From positions 8,758,731 to 8,822,730 of the forward strand of contig OX359285.1 in the NCBI GenBank assembly GCA_947179155.2: a stretch of DNA of 64,000 bases. The letters run 5' to 3'. Source of the stretch: Hedera helix. Its lineage: Eukaryota; Streptophyta; Magnoliopsida; Apiales; Araliaceae. Below the pieces are notes generated by a model. That model did no database searches. It worked only from the letters and a program-made list of their open reading frames with translations, and had not been told where the DNA came from. Shown piece after piece: positions 10,158 to 22,742 of this stretch (positions are counted from its first letter, which is position 1; every line of letters begins with the position of its first letter). A program made the position numbers and the translations under genes.

Positions 10158-11661
10158 TGATAAGTCGATTTTATATCAATTTATTAGTTATTTTATGCTT
10201 AATTAATTGTAAGTTTTTAAGTATTTTTGGTGTTTTAGGTAATTTATTTAATTTAACACATTTTTATTATTTTTATTTATTTTTAATTATTTTATATTTT
10301 ATTTTGTAGGAAAAATAAACTTGGGGGCAAATCTGTAAATTCTACAAAAGTCTGATGGCATAATGGTAATTTCAGCAAGACTGGCCGACCGCGCAATGCG
10401 TGCGAAGAGATCAGCAGCCGCCAAAAGAAACGACGTCGTTTCGGGTAAAGAAGGCAGTTGGCGTAGAGAACTCGCGCAATGCGCGCGCGGAAGAAACTGT
10501 CGCATGAGTGGGACGACGCCGTTTTGCTCTTGGATGGGAAACAGCCCGCGCAATGCACGCGGGCGGTTGGTGACTGGCGTTGACTTGTCACTGTAGCGAA
10601 GGGGCTGTTTGGCTACACGTTAATTGTCCAAATCAGATTATTTTGCGAATTTTGTATTTATTTGATTCCAAATTGGATTTAATTCCAATTAGGGTTAGGA
10701 TAATAATTATTTGATTTTTCTTTTATTTTTAATTATAAATCCTATTAGGGTTTGGACAAATTAGGAGGATTATGGAGCCTATAAATTGAGGGCTTGAGAC
10801 CCGATGTAAGACACAACTTTTCTATTAGAAAAATTCTCTCTTCTATTATTTGGTGCTTTCTACAATTATGAGTAGCTAAATTATTTATCTTGGTTTAAGT
10901 GATTGAAGCCATCAAGATTTATACACTGTGAGATCTAATTTATTTTAATTGTTCAATATATATTTTAAGTATTGGATATTTTTCTGTGTTTAATTTTATG
11001 ATTAATTCGTTTGATTGCTAGGATGCATACTAGTTTATTATTCGTTGAAATCTACTACTAAATTAAATATCAAACCCGTAATTGTTTGGTTACTTTAATT
11101 TGCGAAACAACTAAGATTAATAATTATTTTGTATATCAAAAGATTGTTATATCTTAGGAAAAATATTCATCTAAATTAAATGCAGACGCTTGGATTGTGT
11201 TGTTTAGTTCAACGATCTCTCTATTTTTTTATGTTGCTACTAGGTTAAATCTTTAGCGCTTGTTTGAGATTATTTAGTAGTAAGGGTTATTTAGATAGCT
11301 TGTTTCTGCTTAACTAAAATTAATGAGAGATAGAAAAATTATTCGAATGAGAGTAATTATTTCACATGGAATATTTAAAATATGAATTGAGTTATTCTTG
11401 CGTCAGTGATCAGTTGTAAATTCTTGATGGTGAATGTTAACTTAAACCAAGGTTTTTTCTTCTTATTTAGTTCTTGCATATTTATTTTAGTTAGTTTTAT
11501 TTAAATTATTTCTTTGATTCAAACCCCCCCCCCCCCCAATTTTTATTTGCGAAAATATAAAATTAAATAATCATTTTCTGTGGGATCGACTCTTACTTGC
11601 ACTACTACATTAATAATTTTTCCAAAGTAAGATTTTATTTTTGGGTGCTTGCGACATCACA
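10158..11661 (+). mobile_element. 3' LTR of Athila element Y (1504 bp)
   Basis: TGATAAGTCG ... GACATCACA. The left edge is fixed by the polypurine tract, the right edge by homology with the 5' copy ending at 2083. It contains a GC-rich island (about 10360-10600), TATA-like CCTATAAATTG at 10779-10789 and a run of 14 C at 11524-11537. Confidence 0.85.
10386..10565. promoter_or_regulatory. GC island with repeated GCGCAATGCG motif and ACGT palindrome
   Basis: Inside an AT-rich LTR, three copies of a self-complementary word lie near 10390, 10475 and 10546 (gcgcaatgcgtgcg, gcgcaatgcgcgcgc, gcgcaatgcacgcg). Between the first two is a perfect 16-bp palindrome, GAAACGACGTCGTTTC (10427-10442), with a GACGTC core of the kind bound by plant bZIP factors. 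It may be an LTR enhancer; this is inferred. Confidence 0.45.
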
Positions 11662-14600
11662 CCAGTAAGGGTGAGCAACTACTTTGCTCAGCAAGTTTAA
11701 ATAAACAATAAAGGATATATCATGAATGAAAAAAAATTAACTCTTGAAACTTCAACAATATACAATAATTGTGAAGACATGCAACTTTGAATAACAACTT
11801 TCAATTGATTTAACATACTATTTCTTCATGTTGAAAGGTCATAAGATCATGCACATATGTTTTGAGTATTTATAATACCCTATAGACATAAGACCGTCAT
11901 TTCGTTTTGAATATTAACAACCATTTTAATTGCAATATCCGAAGATGAGTACTCTAGGTGATTAGCCTATTGTATGTTTATATTGTGCACATTATAACCA
12001 TCCAATTTTGTTTTGACTACAATTCTTTCATTCGACCGTAGTTTCATCATTTCATAATAATTGGTTCATTTATTCATCAAATTCCATACCACAACAATGT
12101 GGTTTGGATTAGTTTCAACAATATTCAGATTAATTAATTTGATACCTACATGGTCTAGCCGAAAAAATTAACATAGATCTTCCTCTTTTACTAGTTCATA
12201 ACAAAAATAGTCATATTACACATGTAATATCTAGCCGAAACAAATAGTATAGATATATCTCATTAAATAGTTCATTTTGAGAACAATCATACAAATGCAC
12301 ATAAGTGCGAATATCAATAACAATATAGATATGAAATAATTCTTAATAATTATTTCATCAAGTATTTCAAAACTAATTTCAACTTCTAGATACTTATCCT
12401 AATAAAAAAAAGTATATGAAACTTGCATAATGAACAAGTTTGAGTTTTAGAATAACTTGCCAAATAAATACAAGTTAAGATTCAGAGAACTTGCTTGTTC
12501 CGCTGACTACTGTTATTCAACTTAAAATAACTTTCTTTAAATGACCTAACATTTAACAACATTGATCTACCAATCAGCATATCATATAACTGTATTATAC
12601 AACACTTAAATCATCTAACACTTAATCATAACCTTTAATCACTTAATAATATTATCAACCCTTGATAATATTTTAATCATATAAGTATCATTTAAGAACA
12701 TATCAATCATTTCCTAATATTATCACCATTGATAATATATTATCCTTAAGCAAATATTATTATCCATTTAAGACTATTTTAATCGTTTACGAATACTATT
12801 AACTATTTTAATAATATTTTATTCAATCATCAATATTATTAATCATTTAATAACATCTTAATCACATATTAACATTATTAATAATTTAATAATGCCTTGC
12901 TCTTTATAATAATATTATTTATTAAATAATATCTTAAATTATTTATAAATATTATTAACCATTATTTAATAATATTTTACACTCTAAATAATATTATTAA
13001 TCCTTTAATAATATTTTAATCATTTGTTAATATTATTAATCATTTAATAATATTATATTTACTTATTAATATTATTAACCATTTAATAATATTTTATTCA
13101 CATACTAATATTATTAACCATTTAATAATATTTTAATTATTTATTAATATTATTAATCATTTAATAATATTTTATTAACTTTCTAATATTATTGTCCATT
13201 TAATAATATTTTAATCATTTAATAATATTTTATTAACTTTTTAATATTATTATTCATTTAATAATATTTTAATAGTTTATTAATATTATTAATCATTTAA
13301 TAATATTCTATTAACTTACTAATATTATTAACCATTTAATAATATTTTAATCCTTAATTAATATTATGAACCATTTAATAATATTTTATTTACTTATTAA
13401 TATTATTAATTATTTAATAATATTTTATTCACTTATTAATATTATTAACCATTTAATAACATTTTATTAACTTATTAATATTATTAACTATTTAATAATA
13501 TTTTATTTATGTATTAATATTATTAATCATTTAATAATATTTTATTCACTTACTAATATTATTAATCATTTAATAATATTATATTCATTTACTTATTTAA
13601 TTAAACATCTACAATATTTAAATTACATTAATTGAATCTCATATTAATATTATTAATTTTAGAACATTTTATCACTTTCTGACCCGAACCATCAAAACTC
13701 GACCCGACTCGACCCGATCCAGAAAAATAATTTTTCTGGAATAATAGCACTGCGCCCCGGCGCAGTCCGACATGATACATTTTCAAAAATTTTAGATTTT
13801 CTAATTTTGACACTTTTGATTAAAACTTGCATCAAATGAAATCTACACATCCAAATGACACTAAATTGGTCTTGTTAGCTTTGTAATTTAATAATCTACA
13901 ATATTTCATGGATCGATCGCATTTTTAAAATCGTTTTTGACACAAAATTTAGGATTGATCGACTAGGGTTTCCAAAACAACCTCTTTTAGTAAAAAGACC
14001 ATAATTTTTTCATTTATTCATATTTTTCAATCGTTCAAGTTAGGTTATCTTCATAACATATAAACCTATCATTCAAGACTCATAGATCATAAAAATAGCT
14101 TACACATCTTAAATTATAAATCATCAATCTAGACATTTAACTAGGGTTTTTACATAAAACATGTTCATCTTTCACTTATCTTTTCACACACTAACCATAT
14201 CAAAACACTTATCATGCATTTTTAATCATAATTTTCTTTTCACATAGATCCTTCCATAACCAAGCTTGATTAAACTCGTACATAAAGAAAATCATAACTA
14301 AAGTTTGAGAAACTTTTAAACTTTATATGGAAATCTTTTTCTTAGAAATGGTTGGAACTCCTTCTTGATCTTCTTGTATGGACCAAAAACATCCACACTT
14401 GGTAACACTCAAAGTGTTTGCTTCTCTAGAACTCTCACAAATGTTATAGCTTCTCTCTATAACTTTCTCTCTCTAAAATTTAGTGAATTGAGCAAATGAA
14501 CCAACATTTGCATAAGTGTTGAACATTTTTATTTATAGAATTCTAGGATTTCACCATTAGCTTTTCTAATCAACTAACATTAGTTCATTAAGGCTCTAAT

Positions 14601-15674
14601 CTTGCTTACTATTGTTTTGAATGACCATTTGAGTGACATTTTGAATGACTAGGGTTGGTGGGTAGTTGTTAAGCAACTTTGTACCCAAAATCACCAAACA
14701 AACAAGTTTTCCATCCATGTGGGGCCCAAAATTTGGGAATAGAATTATAATTACTCCAATTTGGCTTTATTTTTATGTCCTATATAATTATATAAGCATC
14801 CATATATATACATACATATATATATATATATACATACATATATATATATATATATACACACACCAATATATGTATACATATTCACTTATACATACACATT
14901 GGGCTCCACTTTGGATCTTTGAATTAATTTTATTTGGACTTTGAATTACAATTGTTTGGGCTCAACAATTTAATTCATTTGACTACTACATTCATTCATT
15001 TAAGTCATCAACATTTGAGCTCCCAACAATTAAATCAATTGAGTTAACTATGACACTTGAAATAAAAATAAGTATTGAGCTAGTTTAAATTAATGTGGAC
15101 TCACCATATATTTTATATATGGTTCATTAGTTAAATCATATAAAGCTACCACAATGGCTCATTAAACTAACGTATTTATTTATAATTCCATTGGACTACT
15201 TAATTGAGTTAACTTATAAAACATTATTACTTACAAATTCTTGGGTTTATTTTAATGAAACCCTAATACACATTAATACAAGTACTTCAACTTGATTACA
15301 TTTAATTCATTAGCTATCTCTTATCATCAACTTGGGTTTATAATATAGTTATCCATATACATACAGTTATTCCCACATTGGGTTATCTTTAATAATTCAC
15401 TTATTTCTTCTTTCTCATTATTCATACAAGTAATTTACTTGTTCATTATTAATCTTCGTATTTGCTATTCAAGGCCAACATTCAAGTTCTGTGATCTCAT
15501 CACATAAGTTCTTCTTACATTTCTTTTTATTCTTTAATTAATTAAATTAAATTAAATTAACTAACTTATTACCTCTCATCATACAACCTAAACACATACA
15601 CACATATTTCATACATCATATTTTCTCATGAATATAAAACAAAAAATTAATTCGTACTTTTTCTGGTTATTACA
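11662..15674 (-). mobile_element. Chromovirus-type LTR in reverse orientation, lacking its 3' end
   Basis: Read on the minus strand it starts at 15674 with TGTAATAACCAG. It passes through a 'ggggccccac' word (about 14720), the TA-rich 'gaatgcttatat' region, the 40-bp AT minisatellite, and 'gttctctgaatc...' near 12490. It stops at 11662 inside U5 ('agcaaagtagttgctcaccc'). This is the same order as the solo LTR at 2572-6665, so it is a related family member. The missing ~330 bp of U5 would lie left of the Athila elements if these inserted into it. A TATA-like motif, CTATAAATAAA, lies at about 14528-14538 (-). Confidence 0.75.
12840..13590 (-). repeat. Expanded AT-rich minisatellite, ~40 bp unit
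   Basis: About 18 units of 'attaatattattaaccatttaataatatttta' type. This is the reverse complement of the array at 5190-5530 but more than twice as long. Copy number therefore changes freely within this LTR family. Confidence 0.8.
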
Positions 15675-16694
15675 TAAATAACAACCGAGACAAGATTTTT
15701 TTTTACTTATGCACACTTTATTATTCCGTGCAAATGTTTTAATTTCAAATATCTATATGCCATGATCGCACTTACGTGCCTTTCAAGCGTCATTCAATTG
15801 TTGAACTGACGTTAAGTTTTAAAGTTCTCTATACTTGAACGATTATAAGATGCGAATCTAAGCCAGTGTTTGGCTAGATCAATAATGCCATGATAAATTT
15901 GAATTCTATAATTCTTAATACTAAACCAAACTATATTGTACTGGTGCGGTATCTGTTAAAGCTAAAATGAACAACCCTCAGAGTAGGGGCTCAAAACTAT
16001 AATTTTGGATATAATTCCTATATGGCGTGGTTGCGTCGCTAGATGTTTTATATTGTGCATAATGTATTCGTACAATGGGCTGATCCCCCAAAGTACATCT
16101 TTGGTTATTATCAATTGCTATATAGATTGTTAATAGTCTTAACAATATTGGTCTTATGACTATTGGTTATTGTTATCATTTTCATAATGTCAATAATCTC
16201 AATGAAGTTCAAGATCACTTGACCATCAGCATGCTAATTCTTAAATCTTGATTTATAAAGTAAATGCATATGCATCTTTTTATTCTCAATTGAGGTTCAG
16301 TTGTTAAGATTATTAGAGACGATACCGATATTCCTGATTATAATACTTTAAACCCTTTTATATACTTGCTGAGCCATTTGTTGCTCACACTTGCTTAAAA
16401 TTAAAACTTTCAGCTAAGCCCGAGTTCTCTGAGAGTTCCAAGAAGGACAAGGGAAAGCCAATGAGTAACTGTATTATTGTTCTGTTTGAATTTAAATTAT
16501 GTTGTTAAGACTTTTTATTATGATGTCACGTTTTGTAATAAAGCTTAGTTAACCTGAGATATTATGTTTTGTTGAAATGAACAATGTATTTAACATTGTA
16601 TTTTATGATGGAATGGGTAAATAGTTATGTGTTGGATGTTCCACCGTGAGCACCGTACCCGGGGTTTAGAGAACTAAGATTTGGGGGCGTCACA
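15675..16694 (+). mobile_element. 3' end of another chromovirus-type LTR, plus strand
   Basis: Ends GGGGGCGTCACA at 16694, and about 16375-16470 reads 'gctgagccatttgttgctcacacttgc', like 'gctgagccgtcgtgctcactcttgc' in the LARD LTR. The left edge at 15675 abuts the TG end of the reverse LTR, so the reverse LTR probably inserted into this one. No internal region follows. Confidence 0.65.
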
Positions 16695-18668
16695 ACCCAT
16701 TAGGCCTAGTGCATTCACATTGGGACTTCTATGTCCAAAAGATTTGGGATCGTCGTCTTACTACTTAAAGAACTAATTAGTTACCATTTTCAATATTAAT
16801 GGTACTTACCTCTATAATAGGGTCTCTACTACACAACTCCTATTAGGAGTTGTTTTATTGAGAAGGTGTGACTATTATAATATAAGGTGAACAATAGATG
16901 TATGAGATATGATATTCTAGTTTACTAAATACTTATTCCCTCTATTGTTAATATATTTTAAAGTCTACACTTTCTCTCACACCGGATGTATTCCATGGCG
17001 GCCCAAGTCGTCAAGTACCTTTTGATTCTCTTTGTACATGTTCGCGTTTAAGCCGATGGTTGAATGTGTGGACAAATTCGAGCATCAACATAAGTATTGG
17101 ATAAGGATAAAACAGAGTGGTGTTCATGGAGTTTCAGTCTCTCCGAGTTGTATCAACTACGTAGAGAGTAATAACGTGGAGAATATACTATTGTATCCTA
17201 AGAGTAATATGTCAGTGACTCACTACACCAGATTAAATATGGATCTCTTTTGCGATAACGTGAATCACCTTAAAGAAAGTATCTTTTGGTGTCTCAATTC
17301 AGCAGCACGTTATTTCTTCTACTTTGATTATATCATTATTTATTATTTTTATTTGTATATTTTATTAATTTAAATCATTTTATTTCGTTTGTAGTATATT
17401 TTATACCAAGTAACAACATGAAGCACATAGGCTCAATTTATATAGAAGTAGGTTGGTGGAATTCTTCTCCTTTCTTGGATATCATAGTTGTTGGGACGTT
17501 GGCTCATCGGTATCTCTCTCCAATCGTATAACGTTTGCTTTTATTAATTTGACAAATTGGAAACTTCAACATCAGCCAAGGTTAGAAAATATTATGAAAA
17601 ATAATTCAAAATAAGATTTCAACATAATTAATTTGACTACTCAAAATTGTTTAGAGGGCCGGGCACATGGTAGTTGACAAATGACAAGTATGTCTGGTCC
17701 GAGTTTCCACACTAGAGAGTCATGTTATCAATCAAATCTGCGGTTGGTGTTTTCTTATGTCTGGTCCGAGTTTCCACACTAGAGAGTCATGTTATCAATC
17801 AAATCTGCGGTTGGTGTTTTCTTTTCTTTTTTTCATATTTACTTTTCCTCATTTATTATCTCTTTCATTTTTGGGGATTTGATTATTATAATTTTCGGTG
17901 CGATTTTAAATTCGGTAACCACATTTTGCCCTATTTATTTGATTATTATTTGAAAAAATAATATATCTTACGATTTTATGTATCAATTCTTTTATTACCA
18001 ATTATGTAAATAACTATTAGGATAACTCTTTTAATCAAATTTATAATATATTGAACCATCTTATAATATTATTTAATCACATGTATTGAAAACTTTTCGC
18101 AATACATTACACATAGTAGAACTCTTATTATTTTAATTGAATTGGTACCCTTGAGTCTTGATACTTTATCTGTTTTAAAATTAAAGATATAATTTAATTT
18201 TTAAGGTCAAACGATTTCACGTTAAATTTTAAATTGATGTGAATTTATTTAATTTTAATTGATACAATTATTATAATTATATAGTATATAACAAAATTTA
18301 TTAATTACAAAATTTATTTCATTCAATTTTTTTATCAGTCATATCTATTTTAAAGTTTAATATACCGCAATTTGACCTCAAAAATCAAATTATATATCTA
18401 ATTTTGGAATAGTGAGAATACATTTTTTTCCCCAATATGTGTCAACATGAGATCCTTTTATTTTAGAAAGATAATTAAAATGACATGATATTTAATTCTT
18501 AATTTTAAAATATAAAATAGTAAAACTTTTATTAATATTAATATTTTTAATTAAATTGAATTATTAGGCTAGTGAAATGATAAATATATATATGGACATG
18601 ATCCATAACAAGAAATTGGTATAGATAAAAAATAGGCAAACACTATGTATACTGTACAAAACAAGAAG
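16695..18668. other. Intergenic DNA with one unassigned 113-codon ORF
   Basis: An ORF at 17032-17373 (+) has fairly balanced composition in its first 80 codons ('KYWIRIKQSGVHGVSVSPS') but matches no family I know. It could be a remnant of an old element. Near 16845-16861 is an imperfect hairpin, 'aactcctattaggagtt'. A 67-bp tandem duplication is listed separately. The remainder is AT-rich with no recognisable gene. Confidence 0.3.
17690..17823. repeat. 67-bp exact tandem duplication
   Basis: The segment starting 'tgtctggtccgagtttcc' at 17691 recurs at 17758 with no difference that I can see over the unit. It is recent. Confidence 0.85.
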
Positions 18669-19032
18669 CACTGACCAAGATTAGAAGTTAAAAATAGACA
18701 TCCGCTACTGTTAGTAGCGGACATTTATTTATTTTTTAAACGTTCGCTATTAATAGTAGTGGACGTCCATTAGAAAGTCAAACTCAAAATCCTAGTTAAT
18801 AAACTCTAAACCCTAGTTAATAAACCCTGGTTAGTAATCCTAATTAATAAGCCCTAAACCCTTGTATATTAACCCTAAACCTTAGTTAATAAATCTTAAA
18901 TCATAGTTAATAATGACAAACTCTTATTTTGATTATCATATGCTATTATTAGTAACGAACTGTATGTATTTTTTTTACCATCTGTTATTAATAATAGGGG
19001 ACGTCGATTTTCAATTTTTAATTCTGGTCATT
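18669..19032. mobile_element. 364-bp MITE with CACTA-like ends
   Basis: The left end, CACTGACCAAGATTAGAAGT, and the reverse complement of the right end, AATGACCAGAATTAAAAATT, match over about 35 bp (roughly three in four bases). Inside are four hairpins of the type 'gtccgctattaatagcggac'; a perfect 9-bp stem, TCCGCTACT/AGTAGCGGA, lies at about 18690-18710. The middle (about 18790-18920) is an irregular repeat of 'taaaccctagttaa'. No coding capacity. The ends and the sub-terminal hairpins suggest a non-autonomous CACTA-type transposon; the superfamily is inferred. Confidence 0.5.
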
Positions 19033-20749
19033 TTTTCTTGAAAACGCACTGCGGTTTACCGCTTGTTCATTTTTTAATATAAACTTTCATACGACAAATA
19101 ACCTTGCCCAAAACAGAGGCATCAAAACTTCCTCTTCATCCAAAACCTGTAACAGGTGTCCAATTCAAAGACAATGTGACAGACCACAAAATTGGTTCAA
19201 CAAGATGTGATCGTACAACTGCTTCTTCTGGAATTGAGTGAACTCATGCGCAACAAAGCAGCCCAACCTGAGCGATTGCCCCAAAAAAAATATTTATCTT
19301 ACCAAACTTGAAAATCTTTTTTAGATCCTGATAAAAATAGCATAAAGAAATTCATAAAAATATCATTATCCTAAGATATACTAGTTTACATCTTCTATTC
19401 TGCAACAGGAATGCCTCTTAAAGATTAATGGGTCCTACCTTGATTGCGTAATGCTTCCCATCAAGAGCGGGGGGTAAATTAGCTTGACAGGGATATAAAA
19501 ATAGCCTTATGGATTAAAAAATTAAAAGTGTTGAAAAATGTATAAATCAAAAGATTACAAATGTATTTTTTAATTTGTTAAAGCGACAGGTGAAACAAAT
19601 GTTTGCTGAGTATTTATTTGATTATCAATCAATCAAATATTAATAGCAAAAAGTAAACGGTACACAAAAAATTATGTATATACAGTATAAAAAAGGATAA
19701 AAAATAGAGAGCGTAATTTATGATTGAATATTTTACATATTTTTATTAATAAATAATACATGAGTTCTCCCATAGACTCATAATTTGTGCTCCCTTTATA
19801 AAGTTTTTGATGAATCAATTCAACACCTCTTTTTTAATTGTAACTTTTCTAGATACATTATGTAATTTGTTTTTGGTTTTTTGGGCTAGTTTGATGTTTT
19901 TACGGACTGAGATCAGCTAATTGACCATATTAGATTCACACGGATGGACATAACGACTTATATGATTTGCAGGTTTTGTTTAGCTGTCATTGTCTATAAA
20001 ATCTGAATTGAATTTTTTTACAGAAATCATGATGAGGATGATTCTTCTGCTGCTATTATTGTTCAGGATTACATTAAAATTATTAAATATAAATTATCAA
20101 ATTCAAAACAGTTTTTTGAGGTCCATCACCAAATACTCCTACCTTAATAGATAATTATTGTAACTGTTATTTATTTTTAACTATAACTTAGGCATCATAG
20201 GTCTGTTTTTGAAGTGTCTGCTATAGTTTTCATGGGGTATACCACTTGTTTTGTTTCTCTTTTTATAAAATTTCAAATTATCAACTAAAAAAAAGAACTA
20301 ATACATGAGTTCTACTATTGATACATAACTTTTTGTGTAAGCATGATTTTATTGAATATGAAAATATAATAAAATAAATATTGAATCGTTTTAATATAAG
20401 AAAAGATTTCTTTTGAAAACTCAGCACACTATTTTTTGTTTGTTTTCGCATATCATAAATTTATTTGTAATAATTAATAAAGTTATAATAATTTTTCAAA
20501 TTCATAAATTCAATGCATTGCATCTTGTTTTTCCTTATGTTTATTCCAAATAAAGTGACATATTATAATAATTTAATTTAAAATTAAATAAATTATTAAT
20601 ATAAATATTATCATTAAATATATCATAAATTATTTTTAAATTTATCCGTAATTTGCGCGAAATATTAAAGACATGCGATGCTGAGAAATTGAGAAGAAAC
20701 GTCGTTTGTCATTAACTGCTCTAAAATTTTGGTAATGGAGACCTTTCAC
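19033..20749. other. Intergenic region upstream of the L18ae-like gene
   Basis: Mostly AT-rich. A less AT-rich patch at about 19085-19290 might be a decayed gene fragment, but none of its frames gives a recognisable protein. No other structure seen. The last ~100 bp would hold the promoter of the next gene; I see no clear TATA box. Confidence 0.3.
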
Positions 20750-20830
20750 GTCTCCTTAAAAACTCCCTTGTGATCTGATACCCCAATTTCAGTTTCACTT
20801 CGCAGTTCTCAGTCCCTATTCATCTACGAG
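20750..20830 (+). other. Probable 5' untranslated exon of the L18ae-like gene
   Basis: A CT-rich leader-like stretch ends at CTACGAG/GTAAAG (donor after 20830). It has no ATG in frame with the next exon. A short upstream ORF (ATG at about 20736, 12 codons) precedes it. The assignment rests on position, leader-like composition and the good donor. Confidence 0.45.
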
Positions 20831-22742
20831 GTAAAGTTCAGTTTATAACTCTGCCAATTTTTATATCAATTTCACGCTGTATATCTTTATTTTTATGTGT
20901 ACGTCTCTACTTTGCCAATTATATTCCTAATTATTATTTTCAGTTTATATTTTGCCAAATTGTTTTAATTGGGTATTGGGAAGGACTACATTTAAATTTA
21001 TAATTCCTGTACCTGTTCTTATTTTAACTATTTTCCGGTGAATTATTGGATGCTTGCTAGATTATGGATGAATTTCAGTTTCCAGTTTGAGTGTTTGTAC
21101 GGATACAGGGTTCCGGACAGGGGCATAATAATATTCACTAATTAATAATTTTCACTTTTCAATGAATGGATTCCTCTATGATAGTTAGAGCATAGTTGCA
21201 TATATTTTGACTGGACTGTAGTGTGTGTGTATTGTTAATTAGTTATAATTAATTTGTTGCAACTTGTAATAGGCCTCTAAATAGAAGAATCCGTAGCCTT
21301 CTTGTGTTTGTTACCAAATTTTAGGCTCTCATTCTCCATCAAATAGAATGCTTCTGAGTGAACCCTAGGCCACTCAATTTACGACTAAATATTTGAGGTT
21401 TAAATGGTCATATTAATGTTTTGATGACATCAGTTAAGCTTATGTAAGTGTGCCTTTTGTTGTGCATGATCGAGTTCGTCACCAGACAAAAAGGAAAAAG
21501 AGTGCCTCTTTGCGAAGCAAAAGAGTATTTCGTTTTTTGGGCTTGAGATGTATTTAATGACACTAGTCGGAGTTTTTGCAGTTGGTGGTTCTTAGTATAA
21601 ATTCTTGTTTACTCCTCAAAACCCTGATGTGTTAATGTGTGTGCCCTAGGATGTGGTTAGTATGTGCAGAATAATTCCTAATAAGCAGATAATTAATAGG
21701 CCTTCAACCTCCATACTTGCGCTAGTTCTAAATTATATTTAGTACTTTTTCTTTCTTTCTTTTTGCACTTGTTTTATAGCACCCAAATTGGGTAAGTGAA
21801 ATCTTTAGCCAAAAATTGCTAGGAGAATCTTAAACTTGAAGTTTTCTTTTAATAAATATGAAACGGGTAGTTGGAATGGTTGCGGCATAACTGAGGACCT
21901 CAACCCACTGGGCTTATCAGCTCTAGACTTGTACACATGGATCAGAGTAATCAACTTGATTTTTCATGTGCTCCATTTCACCTCAATAGCTTCATCTTCA
22001 GACTAGAAATTAAAATTTCCCACGTTCAAAAAATTTCCTTCGTTATTCTTCTTCTTCCTTTTCAGTTCTTGTTTAATCTGTTAAAATATTATCAAGTTGT
22101 TTCAAAACCTTCTCTAATGCATGGATAAGAAGCATGAAAACTAGAGAGGCAGGGAAAAATTAATTATGATAAACCTCACAGATCTACATATCCCATGTAG
22201 CTGGAAATATCCATTCCAGTTCATTTGAGCACGAAGGTAGAGACAATCACAAAATAGGTGAATGGAGCAAATAGATATTTAATCTTCCAGCCTTGTTTAG
22301 ATATCCTGGCTACCTAAGAATGCTCTACACCATTTATTTATTCTATTAAATCAACCAATCATACCAGAAAGTAGCTTATTAGACCTTGCATTCCGCTATA
22401 GATCTGTTATGCTCATTGTTTGATCACAGTAGATAGAAAATCCACTCTTTGATGGTCAGTAGTTCACGAAACGGTAATGCAGTAATGCACCAAGGTTTAC
22501 TTTAACAAACTGCAAAATTGTGAGGATTGTCCGTAGAATGTTTTCAGCGAGTCATGTTCCTATACTCAGCTATGCCGATTATGCATGTCATACTTCTATC
22601 GTTACCTCGTGGTTCTCATTAGATATAAGTTGGGTCATGTAGATTAGACTATTGAGAAACATAAAAAATAACTAAAATATGAAAATTCAAGAAATAGCTA
22701 TAGCCTTCTGATGACTGTAATTGGGACTTTATGCTGTCACAG

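Larger units (their letters stand above)
1458..11661 (+). mobile_element. Athila-type Ty3/gypsy element Y, deleted and recombined
   Basis: Order: truncated 5' LTR (1458-2083), PBS (2092-2109), gag (from 2225, interrupted), degenerate protease (7960-8802), long 3' UTR, polypurine tract (about 10138-10157), 3' LTR (10158-11661). No RT, RNase H or integrase is present: the coding region stops after the protease and passes straight into the 3' UTR, so most of pol is deleted. A 4-kb solo LTR is inserted in gag. It cannot move by itself. The flank at 11662-11666 (ccagt) has no partner in the window because the left end is recombinant. Confidence 0.85.

Noticed and set aside
10292..10596. Three overlapping ORFs of 77-99 codons on both strands
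   Set aside because: They coincide with the GC island of LTR Y, where stop codons are rare by composition.
18790..18920. Interstitial telomere
   Set aside because: The CCCTAAA words are separated by 'gttaata' and are irregular; they lie within a MITE rather than forming a true telomere array.
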